A stretch of 22,686 bases of DNA from an uncultured Mycoplasmatota bacterium (GTDB taxonomy: Bacteria; Bacillota_I; Bacilli_A; RF39; UBA660): NCBI GenBank assembly GCA_947572405.1, contig CANPBV010000010.1:1-22686 (forward strand). Direction: 5' to 3'. This document shows, piece by piece, positions 1 through 6,876 of the stretch. The position numbers and the translations under genes were made by a program. How positions within the stretch are numbered: position 1 is the first letter of the stretch; each line of letters starts with the position of its first letter. The notes beneath the pieces were generated by a model. It ran no database searches. It saw only the letters and a list, made by a program, of their open reading frames with translations, and was not told the origin of the DNA.

Positions 1-516
1 AGTCTTGTCGTCTCTGTCGATGGCCGAGCGCATAATGATATCATTGTCATAGAGGGATTGCATGCCCTAAACGACGAACTTACAATGGCAATTGATAGAA
101 GAAATAAATATAAAATTTTTATAAGCCCATTAACACAGCTCAATGTGGATCATCATAACCGCATTCATACCAGTGATACTAGAAAATTAAGACGAATCAT
201 TCGTGATAACAAATATCGTGGATATAGTGCCTCAGAAACACTAAATATGTGGAAAAACATTAGTGAAGGGGAATTTAAGTGGATTTACCCATTTCAAGAT
301 GATACAGACTCCATTATTAATTCAGCACTTGTATATGAATTGGGAGTATTAAAAACATATGCTGAACCATTGTTATTTTCAGTTGAAGAAACAGATAAAA
401 TGTATCCAGAGGCTATTCGTTTAATTAATTTTTTAAGAAACTTTTTACCAATTCCGAGTGATGATGTTCCAAGGGATTCTGTACTTCGTGAATTTATAGG
501 GGGAAGTGGATTTTAA
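1..516 (+). CDS. Nucleoside (uridine) kinase family protein, 3' part
   Basis: The reading frame is open from the first base, so the 5' end is outside the window. It encodes the C-terminal part of the uridine-kinase-like P-loop family that often carries an N-terminal TGS/ThrRS-like segment, an enzyme type that phosphorylates nucleosides for salvage. Visible family features are the strand IIVIEGLHALND, the segment LTQLNVDHHNRI, the DTRKLRRIIRD arginine-rich stretch (lid region), and the conserved FNSALVYEL-like stretch, here INSALVYELGVLKTYAEPLL. The P-loop itself would lie upstream of the window. The first eleven codons do not resemble the family and are much richer in GC than the rest, so they may not belong (see findings). 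Ten bases separate its stop from the next gene, which suggests co-transcription. Family call is firm; the exact substrate is not shown. Confidence 0.8.
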   Translation, partial: SLVVSVDGRAHNDIIVIEGLHALNDELTMAIDRRNKYKIFISPLTQLNVDHHNRIHTSDTRKLRRIIRDNKYRGYSASETLNMWKNISEGEFKWIYPFQDDTDSIINSALVYELGVLKTYAEPLLFSVEETDKMYPEAIRLINFLRNFLPIPSDDVPRDSVLREFIGGSGF

Positions 517-525
517 GTATTTATT

Positions 526-747
526 ATGGAAAAAGTAGTAAAGGAAGCTTTATCTTTGTTGTTAGAAGATTGGCTAGAACAATCAAAAGGAAAAACTTTT
601 GATTTAGTAACAGAAGATATTTGTTTGACAAAGCATATATTTTGTACATGTTTAGATGCCCATGCAATAGAATATAAACTATTAGAAGATAAGCTAATTA
701 TAGGAAATAAGAAGATTTATTTTTACAAAAGTGAATACCAATTATGA
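526..747 (+). CDS. Small hypothetical protein (73 aa)
   Basis: I do not recognise this protein. It is small and acidic to neutral, with an amphipathic N-terminal helix (MEKVVKEALSLLLEDWLEQ), a middle containing two cysteines close together (IFCTCLD), and a C-terminal beta-like segment (KLIIGNKKIYFYKSEY). There is no signal peptide or membrane segment. It lies between the nucleoside kinase and gapA with gaps of 9 and 14 bases, so it probably belongs to one transcript. The Shine-Dalgarno signal is poor: the nearest purine-rich stretch (GGGGAAGTGG) ends about 15 bases upstream, so translation may depend on coupling. Its TGA stop overlaps the upstream edge of the gapA ribosome binding site. The lack of alternative genes here and coding-like codon use favour a real gene. 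Confidence 0.6.
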   Translation: MEKVVKEALSLLLEDWLEQSKGKTFDLVTEDICLTKHIFCTCLDAHAIEYKLLEDKLIIGNKKIYFYKSEYQL

Positions 748-761
748 AAGGAAATGATAAA

Positions 762-1763
762 ATGATAAAAGTAGCAATTAATGGTTTCGGAAGAATAGGA
801 AGATTAGTATTTCGTTTAATGGAAGAAGATCCAACTTTTGAAGTAGTAGCAATTAATGATTTAACAGATGCAGAACAGTTAGCGTATTTATTAAAATATG
901 ATACCAATCATAGGAGATATAGAGAAACAGAAATTGGTTTTGAAGGAAATGATATTGTTGTAGGTGGCAGACATATTAAAGTGTACGCAGAAATGGATCC
1001 AAATAATTTACCTTGGGGAGATTTAGGAATTGATGTTGTATATGAATGTACTGGCAAATTTACAGATAAAGAAAAAGCAATGGCTCATATAAATGCTGGG
1101 GCAAAAAAAGTAATTATTTCAGCTCCAGCAAAAGGGGATTTAAAAACAGTTGTTTATAATGTAAATGAAAATGTACTAGATGGTAGTGAGCAAGTGATTA
1201 GTGCTGCTAGTTGTACAACCAATTGTTTAGCGCCTGTACTAAATGTGTTAGATAAATATTTTGGAATTGAAAAAGGGTATATGACAACAGTTCATGCTTA
1301 TACAAATGACCAAGCCATTTTAGATGTGGCTCATAAAAAAGGCATTAAAGCAAGACGTGGTAGAGCAGCCGCAGCCAATATGGTTCCAACTTCAACTGGT
1401 GCTGCATCAGCGGTAGGATTAGTTTTACCCCAGTTACAAGGAAGATTAGATGGAAGTGCGATAAGAGTTCCAACTTCAACTGGTTCTATGATAGATTTGA
1501 CTTTAGAGTTAAAACAAAATACGACGGTAGAAGCAATTAATCGTGCTTTTAAGGAAAATGCGAATGAAACTTTGGGATATACAGAAGATCCAATTGTATC
1601 AAGTGATATTATTGGTGATACTCATGGTGGAATGGTTGATGGACTATTAACAGATATATTAGAAGTCGATGGAAAGCAATTAGTAAAAGTAATTGCCTGG
1701 TATGATAATGAAATGAGTTATAGTGCTCAAATGGTTAGAACTGCAAAAACTTTAATGAAATAA
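762..1763 (+). CDS. gapA: Glyceraldehyde-3-phosphate dehydrogenase
   Basis: Glycolytic enzyme converting glyceraldehyde-3-phosphate, NAD+ and phosphate to 1,3-bisphosphoglycerate in the cytosol. The 333-residue product has the usual family length. The Rossmann loop GFGRIGR is at residues 8-14, the catalytic cysteine is Cys151 in ASCTTNCLAP, His178 lies in the TVHAYTNDQ segment, and the C-terminal WYDNEMSY motif is present. I chose the ATG at 762 because AAAGGA lies 8 bases upstream and the protein then begins MIKVAINGFG; the ATG at 744 would add six residues and overlap the previous stop. Residues Asn32-Asp33 after the second beta strand fit an NAD-type enzyme, which is inference. There is no cggR upstream and no pgk downstream: the gene ends at tandem terminators, unlike the gapA operon of Bacillus. 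Confidence 0.95.
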   Translation: MIKVAINGFGRIGRLVFRLMEEDPTFEVVAINDLTDAEQLAYLLKYDTNHRRYRETEIGFEGNDIVVGGRHIKVYAEMDPNNLPWGDLGIDVVYECTGKFTDKEKAMAHINAGAKKVIISAPAKGDLKTVVYNVNENVLDGSEQVISAASCTTNCLAPVLNVLDKYFGIEKGYMTTVHAYTNDQAILDVAHKKGIKARRGRAAAANMVPTSTGAASAVGLVLPQLQGRLDGSAIRVPTSTGSMIDLTLELKQNTTVEAINRAFKENANETLGYTEDPIVSSDIIGDTHGGMVDGLLTDILEVDGKQLVKVIAWYDNEMSYSAQMVRTAKTLMK

Positions 1764-1770
1764 ACAATAG

Positions 1771-1800
1771 ACCTCGTATTTACAAAAAAAACGAGGTTTT
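1771..1800 (+). terminator. Rho-independent terminator of gapA
   Basis: ACCTCGT at 1771-1777 pairs with ACGAGGT at 1791-1797, with a 13-base A-rich loop and a TTTT tail. It starts eight bases after the gapA stop codon. Confidence 0.8.
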
Positions 1801-1803
1801 CAT

Positions 1804-1862
1804 ATGGAATAATAAAAAAAAAGCTATAAAAATTACTTGATTCCATTATGGCTCTTTTTTTT
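1804..1862 (+). terminator. Second hairpin-terminator with an alternative pairing
   Basis: GCTATAA (1823-1829) pairs with TTATGGC (1846-1852, one G-U pair), extended by the preceding A-run against the T-run at 1854-1862. This gives a second terminator behind gapA. An overlapping alternative stem, ATGGAAT (1804-1810) with ATTCCAT (1840-1846), shares base 1846 and is mutually exclusive with it. Confidence 0.6.
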
Positions 1863-1889
1863 AGCCAATTTTATTTTATTTCATATAAT
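1861..1889 (+). promoter_or_regulatory. Possible promoter of the FkbM methyltransferase gene
   Basis: A perfect -10 box TATAAT lies at 1884-1889. The matching -35 position (1861-1866, TTAGCC) is weak and overlaps the terminator T-tract. The Shine-Dalgarno GGAG starts at 1899, so the 5' leader would be very short. Confidence 0.4.
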
Positions 1890-1910
1890 ATTTTGATTGG
1901 AGTTTGATTT

Positions 1911-2849
1911 ATGAATAAAATAGATAGAGAGTTTTATCATTTAATTGATATTTTAAAGAATTCAACAAGAGAACAATTAGTATTTCAAATGAAAGAAAAT
2001 TTTAAATTGATACCAGAAGAAACACAAAGATCAATAGAAGATTATTTTAGGAAATTTGATTATTGGGGAAAATTAGATATAAAAAATAATGAATTAGAAG
2101 AATTGGAAAGGAAAGCAGATTCTTTTGTAAATCATTTAGATGATTATGTATGGCTTTATGAGAGATTAGTGGATTATCGTTCTAAAAAGCTTTTGCTGGC
2201 AATCGTTCGCAATTGGTACCAATATGATTTTTGTATATTAGATGAAACAATAGAAAAATTGTATCCTGATTACTTTGATTTAGATATTGTAAAATGTGAT
2301 AAAAATGAAGTCGTCGTTGATTTGGGCGCCTATGTTGGAGACACTATTGTGTCTTATTTAGATATGTATGGAGAGGATTGCTATAAAAAGATATATTGTT
2401 ATGAAATTACAGATGACGTATTTCAATTTTTAAAGTCGAATTTAGAGAAATATCCAAATATAGAATGTTGTAAAAAAGCAGTTGGGGATAGAAGTGAAAT
2501 GTTATTTATTAATGAAAGTAGTGTGGATGCATCAGCCAATACATTAAGTGATAATGGAAGTAATAAGATTCAAACTGTAACAATTGATGAAGATATTAAA
2601 GAAATTATTACATTAATTAAAATGGATATAGAAGGTTTTGAGCAAAAAGCGTTATTAGGTGCTGAAAGACATATTAAAGAAGAACAACCGAAATTATTAA
2701 TTTCAGTTTATCATAATCATGAAGATATTTGGAAAATTCCTAGGATGATAGATGAAATGAATTCAGATTATGATTTTTATTTGAGAAATCATGGTGGACC
2801 TATTTTCCCAACAGAAATTACATTATTAGCGATTCCAAAGGAAAAATAA
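1911..2849 (+). CDS. FkbM-family SAM-dependent methyltransferase
   Basis: A 312-residue cytosolic protein. Residues 1-130 are helical and not recognised. The C-terminal part is a class I methyltransferase of the FkbM type: the SAM-binding loop is VVVDLGAYVGDT (residues 134-145), the acidic residue after the second strand is Glu165 in CYEIT, and the family hallmark KMDIEGFE is at 237-244 followed by ALLGAERH. FkbM enzymes usually O-methylate sugars, lipids or polyketide-type products; the substrate cannot be read from the sequence. GGAG sits 8 bases before the ATG. The gene stands alone, with terminators on both sides, its own -10 box and no glycosyltransferase neighbours. That isolation, between housekeeping genes, could mean it was acquired, although its base composition is like its surroundings. 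Confidence 0.85.
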   Translation: MNKIDREFYHLIDILKNSTREQLVFQMKENFKLIPEETQRSIEDYFRKFDYWGKLDIKNNELEELERKADSFVNHLDDYVWLYERLVDYRSKKLLLAIVRNWYQYDFCILDETIEKLYPDYFDLDIVKCDKNEVVVDLGAYVGDTIVSYLDMYGEDCYKKIYCYEITDDVFQFLKSNLEKYPNIECCKKAVGDRSEMLFINESSVDASANTLSDNGSNKIQTVTIDEDIKEIITLIKMDIEGFEQKALLGAERHIKEEQPKLLISVYHNHEDIWKIPRMIDEMNSDYDFYLRNHGGPIFPTEITLLAIPKEK

Positions 2850-2865
2850 TTTTTTACTAAATTTA

Positions 2866-2920
2866 TCAATTAAAAAATGAAAAAAGAAAATTTATAATAT
2901 AGATTTTCTTTTTTGATTGA
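2866..2920 (+). terminator. Terminator of the FkbM gene
   Basis: A long AT-rich hairpin: AAAAAAGAAAAT (2880-2891 region) pairs with ATTTTCTTTTTT (2903-2914 region). It is extended outward by TCAAT at 2866-2870 against ATTGA at 2916-2920. The T-run lies inside the second arm. Confidence 0.6.
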
Positions 2921-3104
2921 ATTTAACGAGTTAAAAAATTGGTGCTTTTACTTTATAATAGCCGATATTCTGGTATGCGGATTTGTTGTAGAACTGGCCT
3001 CTAGAAAACGATGTATTTCATGAAACAAGGATATGTTTATTATATGTTTAGTTTCCATAATCATTGTATTGACTGCATTATTATTTGTTACTGCAAATCA
3101 GTAG
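2898..3104 (+). pseudogene. Possible remnant of a small membrane-protein gene, broken by TGA
   Basis: One frame is open from 2898 to a TAG at 3102-3104 except for a single TGA at 3021-3023. The part before the TGA reads WCFYFIIADILVCGFVVE followed by a basic stretch (LASRKRC). The part after it, from the ATG at 3033, reads MFIICLVSIIIVLTALLFV and ends ANQ. Both halves would span a membrane. There is no clear start codon or Shine-Dalgarno for the first half, and only an AAGG two bases before ATG 3033 for the second. I read this as the decayed remains of a small two-helix membrane protein. It could also be chance in AT-rich DNA, or a 23-residue hydrophobic peptide gene. Confidence 0.25.
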
Positions 3105-3291
3105 CGAAAAGGAGATTGGTTGACTTTGATCGTAAGAAATACCTACACTTTATAATGTAGGTTTCCAATATTGGGCTATTAAATACATTCCCCTCTTTTG
3201 ATGATAAAATCATCTATAATAATTACACTACGTTCGATAAGATAATAGACTAGTTTTGAAATGTATGATAAATGAAAAGTATTCGGAAGCT
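3105..3291. other. Gene-poor stretch with small palindromes
   Basis: No gene that I can support. It contains a hairpin ACCTACA (3141-3147) / TGTAGGT (3156-3162) without a T-tract, and a short hairpin GATGAT (3200-3205) / ATCATC (3209-3214) next to a TATAAT at 3215-3220. On the minus strand a frame without a start codon reads through about 40 codons just beyond the kinase gene and ends with FIIKRGECI. I could not connect it to a family. The stretch looks like eroded coding DNA. Confidence 0.4.
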
Positions 3292-4080
3292 TTAACGTTT
3301 CTTATAATATTGTATTCCTATTTCTTCATAAAAACGGGGATCATCAATGAGTAAGTCCCCCTTATAAAGAGATGTTATGTGTTGCATAGCTTTCAAGGAA
3401 CTACAATTTCCTGTATAATTATTCATAAAACTTCTTGTTTCAATATAGGCCATGTAAGTAGTTTTATCCAACCCAAAAATTGTTTCTAATGTAAGCAGGT
3501 TAAACATGTACCAATCTAATTTTTCATTTATATCTCCATACTGAAATAGAAATTCATCAACATAATCACTAGTAATATCGATTGGATATCCTTTTACTTG
3601 CATATTATCTAAATCGCAAAGACAGCCCAATTTATAATTGCTAATATGGGATAGTACATTATTACTTTTTAAATCCCCATAAATAATTCCTAACGCATGA
3701 AATCTTTGCAATTGAGTTTTTAACCGTCTTAAAAACTCTAATTTCTGAAAAGTTGTAAATGAATTAAAACAGAGATCTTGATAATTCATGGCTTCTGTTA
3801 ATATATATCCTATAAATTTGTCATCTAAAAAGACATTTCCTTTTACTTGAACCCTATTTGGTAATACCATTTTTTTTAATGTACTAATTTTTTTCCTTTT
3901 ATTTTGGATTGTTTTTTCTGGCAAAGAAGCCCCATTAAATGGATTATAGAAAAGTTTCAATAATATGTTTTTTATTCCATCAGGAATTCTATAAATATTG
4001 CCTTCACTACCAGATTTCCAATAAAAAAGTTTATGAAATTCAGTTAATTCTTGACTACTTTTAAAATAAATATTGTTCAT
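3292..4080 (-). CDS. Protein-kinase-fold protein, likely Ser/Thr or small-molecule kinase
   Basis: A 262-residue cytosolic protein with the ordered landmarks of the protein-kinase-like fold: a glycine-rich turn GSEG (residues 24-27), a candidate ATP-binding Lys42 in ILLKLF, a catalytic loop YGDLKSNNVL with Asp136, Lys138 and Asn141, and a metal-binding Asp156 in CDLDN in place of DFG. It lacks the extracellular PASTA repeats and membrane anchor of PrkC/Stk1, and it stops soon after a shortened C-lobe. The substrate is unknown. The ATG at 4080 is preceded by AAAGG at 7 bases spacing. A TTG 45 bases further upstream is rejected because it is the -35 box of the gene's own promoter. It is transcribed alone, downstream of rpsD on the same strand, and I see no clear terminator behind it. 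Confidence 0.75.
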   Translation of the reverse strand: MNNIYFKSSQELTEFHKLFYWKSGSEGNIYRIPDGIKNILLKLFYNPFNGASLPEKTIQNKRKKISTLKKMVLPNRVQVKGNVFLDDKFIGYILTEAMNYQDLCFNSFTTFQKLEFLRRLKTQLQRFHALGIIYGDLKSNNVLSHISNYKLGCLCDLDNMQVKGYPIDITSDYVDEFLFQYGDINEKLDWYMFNLLTLETIFGLDKTTYMAYIETRSFMNNYTGNCSSLKAMQHITSLYKGDLLIDDPRFYEEIGIQYYKKR

Positions 4081-4097
4081 GAAATTACCTTTGGTAT

Positions 4098-4125
4098 AGT
4101 ATAACAGATAAAAAAAGAAATGCAA
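4098..4125 (-). promoter_or_regulatory. Promoter of the kinase-fold gene
   Basis: On the minus strand TTGCAT (4125-4120) and TATACT (4103-4098) are separated by 16 bases. A TG one base before the -10 makes it an extended -10 (TGTTATACT). Confidence 0.7.
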
Positions 4126-4160
4126 GTTATTCTATCATGTCTTTATTGATTCCAAATAAC

Positions 4161-4183
4161 AAAAAAACTACATAAGTAGTTTT
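4161..4183 (-). terminator. Terminator of rpsD
   Basis: Minus-strand hairpin AAAACTAC (4183-4176 side) / GTAGTTTT (4171-4164) with a 4-base loop and a run of T on the minus strand. The first stem base overlaps the last base of the rpsD stop codon. Confidence 0.85.
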
Positions 4184-4785
4184 TAACGGTTATAAAATTC
4201 AACGATTAATGATTCATTAATATCTGCATTTAATTCGCTTCTTTCTGGATATCTTACATAAGTACCAGCCATTTTTGATTCATCATAAGTTACAAATTCA
4301 ACACGTTTATTTAATGCTTCTAAAGAAGATTTTACAATAGCCATTTCTTTTGCATTTTCTTTAATTGCAATTACATCACCTGGCTTACATTGGTAAGATG
4401 GAATATCAACTTTTTTTCCATTTACTGTTACATGTCCATGATTTACCAATTGTCTAGCACCTTTTCTAGTAGTTGCAAAACCAATTCTATATACTAAATT
4501 ATCCAAACGACTTTCTAGTAATTTTAAGAAATTTTCACCATGAACACCTTTTTGTTTCCCAGCTTTTAAGAATAATGTGTGGAATTGTTTTTCACTCAAT
4601 CCATACATAAATCTAACTTTTTGTTTTTCTTGTAATTGAACTCCATAGTTAGATAATTTTTTTGCTCTTTTATTTCCATGTTGTCCTGGAGCAAAAGGAC
4701 GTTTTGCGATATCTTTTCCAGTTTCTAATGTAGAAAATCCTAAACGACGTGATTTTCTGTAACTTGGTCCTGTGTATCTTGACAC
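4183..4785 (-). CDS. rpsD: 30S ribosomal protein S4
   Basis: Primary 16S rRNA-binding protein that starts assembly of the 30S body and, in Bacillus, represses its own mRNA. The 200 residues match the usual length. The N-terminus SRYTGPSYRKSRRLG is typical. It lacks the zinc-binding cysteines of C+ S4 proteins, so it is the C- form. The S4 RNA-binding domain (LESRLDNLVYRIGFATTR, then ARQLVNHGHVTVNGKKV) occupies roughly residues 90-155. Translation starts at GTG (4785), with the strong AAGGGAGAGA just upstream. A long leader precedes it. It is transcribed divergently from ezrA; from memory rpsD and ezrA are also near neighbours in B. subtilis. Confidence 0.97.
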   Translation of the reverse strand: MSRYTGPSYRKSRRLGFSTLETGKDIAKRPFAPGQHGNKRAKKLSNYGVQLQEKQKVRFMYGLSEKQFHTLFLKAGKQKGVHGENFLKLLESRLDNLVYRIGFATTRKGARQLVNHGHVTVNGKKVDIPSYQCKPGDVIAIKENAKEMAIVKSSLEALNKRVEFVTYDESKMAGTYVRYPERSELNADINESLIVEFYNR

Positions 4786-4940
4786 AATAATCTCTCCCTT
4801 CTTGTCTAGAAGGCTATCTTGCCAAATTATAGGGTGAATAAACTAATATCTTCGCTTTGCAGCAAAAGTTACTGATAACCCCTAAAGGGAATACTCACTT
4901 TATCATTTTCAAAATAGCGCTGCTCTAGATGCATACGCAG
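4786..4940 (-). promoter_or_regulatory. Structured 5' leader of rpsD, candidate S4 autoregulatory site
   Basis: The leader between the predicted start of transcription (about 4939) and the GTG is about 150 bases and can fold. TGATAA (4905-4900) pairs with TTATCA (4878-4873), enclosing TCCC/GGGG around a TTTA loop. GCAGC (4923-4919) pairs with GCTGC (4863-4859). GTGAGTA (4898-4892), in the internal loop, can pair with TATTCAC (4840-4834) near the ribosome binding site, one G-U pair included, giving a pseudoknot. S4 is known to regulate rpsD through a leader RNA in Bacillus; that this fold is the S4 site is inference. Confidence 0.55.
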
Positions 4941-4945
4941 TTACA

Positions 4946-4974
4946 ATTATATTATGTTTTTCCATGCCAGTCAA
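4946..4974 (-). promoter_or_regulatory. Strong vegetative promoter of rpsD
   Basis: Minus strand: TTGACT (4974-4969), 17 bases, TATAAT (4951-4946). Near-consensus sigma-A promoter, as expected for a ribosomal protein gene. Confidence 0.85.
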
Positions 4975-5043
4975 TACCAAAACTAAATTTAATCATAAAA
5001 ATAGTAAAAAAAATGTCAAAAAATTGCAAATATGTGATATTAT

Positions 5044-5049
5044 TATAAT
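5044..5049 (+). promoter_or_regulatory. Possible -10 box for ezrA
   Basis: TATAAT lies 22 bases before the ezrA start codon. The -35 position is unclear: TTGCAA at 5024-5029 is only 14 bases away. Confidence 0.35.
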
Positions 5050-5071
5050 AACGGGATATTGAGGTGATACT

Positions 5072-6790
5072 ATGGATAATGTGACTTTACTTTTCGTGAC
5101 ATTTTTTCTTGTCGCAATGGTACTAGTTGTATCTGTTTTAAATATAATCCAAGCTCGTAAAAATAAAAAGATGAAAAAATTATTAGAAAAATTAGAGATA
5201 GAAAAAAACACACTTAGTAGTACACCAATTAGTCCAGAACTTGAAAAAGTGGGGACTTTTATGAAAGGTGGAAAATTAGGGGTTCTTTATGAAGATTGGA
5301 AAGATCGTTTAGAAAGTATTAAGGATGTGCAGATTCCTAAAATTACTGATTTGATGTTAGAAGCGGACTATTCATTATCTCAAATGGATTATAAAAGTAC
5401 CCTTTATAAAATTGCGAAATTAGAGATGGAATTATATAAAGTAAGAACAAATTCAGAAGGTCTATTAAAAGAAATTAGAGAACTTACAAATAGCGAAGAA
5501 AAGAATCGAAATATTGTAACTAAGTTAAAAGCAACTTACCGGGAACTATTTCAAAAATATCAAGAATCAGAAAATGAATATGGAACACTTAGTGAATATG
5601 TAAGATTACAATTTGAAAATATTGCCAAAAGATTTGAGGCGTTTGAAATGGCTATGGACAATAATGATTATGGAGAGATTACTTCTATCATGAATGCCAT
5701 TGATGAAATGCTGAAACATATGGCAGTAGTAATAGAAGAAGTTCCAGCAATTGTTTTATTAACAGATTCCATTTTGCCAAAGAAAATAAAGGAAATAGAG
5801 ACCACTTATGATGAAATGTTAAAGGATGGCTATCCTTTAGATTACCTAAATGTTGAGTATAACATTGAAGAAGCCGAAAAGAAAATTAATGATATTTTAG
5901 ACCGTGCCAAAGTATTGAATTTAGAAGATAGTTTATTTGAACTAAAAGTATTATTAGACTATTTTGAATCTATTTTTAATGATTTTGAAAAAGAAAAAAT
6001 GGAGCGTCATACTTATGAAGAAACCAATTTTTCTTTCAAAGGAAAATTAGAACATATGAATGAATTAGTTTTAGAAATTGTTTCTGGAATGGATCATGTT
6101 AAAAAAATATATCATTTATCAAAAGAAGATGTGGAAGAGTTAAATCATATTCATGATGATTTAAGTAGTTTAAATGAAGACTATGTGGTATTAATTGAAC
6201 ATACGCGAAATAATACCTTTCCATATTCTAAATTAATTAAGGAAATAGAAGTTTTGGCTACTCGTTTAGCAAACTTGGAAGAACGTTTAGATAATACTTT
6301 AGATACTCTTGGAAGTATGCATGATGATGAGGTTAGAGCAAGACAACAACTAGATGAAGTTAAACAAATTTTAAAGCAGTCTAAGAATAAAATCAAGGAT
6401 TATAATCTCCCTATCATTCCAAAAAATTATATTGTAGAATTAAATGAGGCACAAGCTGCTATTAAAGAAATTATGAAAGAATTAGATAAAAAACCAATTA
6501 CAATAGAAGTACTGAATACCAGAGTAGATACTGCTCGTGATTTGGTATTAAAATTATTTTCTAGAACAAAAGAAATGACGAAAACGGCTATATTTGCTGA
6601 GATGGCTATTGTATATGGGAATAGATACCGTTCTAGCGTAGAAGATTTAGATAAACAATTAAATTATGCTGAAATATTATTTTATAAAGGAGACTATCAA
6701 AAATCACTAGAACTTTCTATTAATAGTTTGAATAGAATAGAGCCAGGAATTTATGATAAATTATTAGGTCTGTATGACGAGGAAAAATAA
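5072..6790 (+). CDS. ezrA: Septation ring formation regulator EzrA
   Basis: Membrane-anchored division protein that binds FtsZ, limits Z-ring formation away from mid-cell and helps link the divisome with cell-wall enzymes. The 572 residues fit the family (about 560-570). One membrane helix (about residues 5-26) is followed by a basic stretch (QARKNKKMKK), so the bulk is cytosolic. The remainder is helical and spectrin-like, and near the C-terminus contains AEMAIVYGNRYRS, the YGNRYR signature of EzrA. GAGGTGAT lies just before ATG 5072. It is followed by its own terminator. EzrA occurs in Bacilli, which helps place the organism. Confidence 0.93.
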   Translation: MDNVTLLFVTFFLVAMVLVVSVLNIIQARKNKKMKKLLEKLEIEKNTLSSTPISPELEKVGTFMKGGKLGVLYEDWKDRLESIKDVQIPKITDLMLEADYSLSQMDYKSTLYKIAKLEMELYKVRTNSEGLLKEIRELTNSEEKNRNIVTKLKATYRELFQKYQESENEYGTLSEYVRLQFENIAKRFEAFEMAMDNNDYGEITSIMNAIDEMLKHMAVVIEEVPAIVLLTDSILPKKIKEIETTYDEMLKDGYPLDYLNVEYNIEEAEKKINDILDRAKVLNLEDSLFELKVLLDYFESIFNDFEKEKMERHTYEETNFSFKGKLEHMNELVLEIVSGMDHVKKIYHLSKEDVEELNHIHDDLSSLNEDYVVLIEHTRNNTFPYSKLIKEIEVLATRLANLEERLDNTLDTLGSMHDDEVRARQQLDEVKQILKQSKNKIKDYNLPIIPKNYIVELNEAQAAIKEIMKELDKKPITIEVLNTRVDTARDLVLKLFSRTKEMTKTAIFAEMAIVYGNRYRSSVEDLDKQLNYAEILFYKGDYQKSLELSINSLNRIEPGIYDKLLGLYDEEK

Positions 6791-6797
6791 AAACATA

Positions 6798-6825
6798 ATA
6801 GGAGAACTTAGTCTTCTATTTTTTT
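6798..6825 (+). terminator. Terminator of ezrA
   Basis: ATAGGAGA (6798-6805) pairs with TCTTCTAT (6812-6819, one G-U pair) around a 6-base loop and is followed by a T-run. Confidence 0.75.
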
Positions 6826-6843
6826 AATTTTATGATTAAATTG

Positions 6844-6852
6844 TGATATAAT
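6844..6852 (+). promoter_or_regulatory. Extended -10 promoter for the 6877-10952 unit
   Basis: TGATATAAT at 6844-6852 is an extended -10 element. The -35 position falls in the T-tract of the ezrA terminator and is not recognisable. Confidence 0.5.
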
Positions 6853-6876
6853 TAATTATAGAAAAAGAGGAGTAAT

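Noticed and set aside
3141..3162. ACCTACA/TGTAGGT hairpin as a terminator
   Set aside because: No T-run on either strand and no gene ending next to it.
4081..4125. TTG start giving a 15-residue hydrophobic N-terminal extension on the kinase-fold protein
   Set aside because: The extension overlaps the -35 and -10 boxes of the gene's own promoter, and ATG 4080 has a good AAAGG site.
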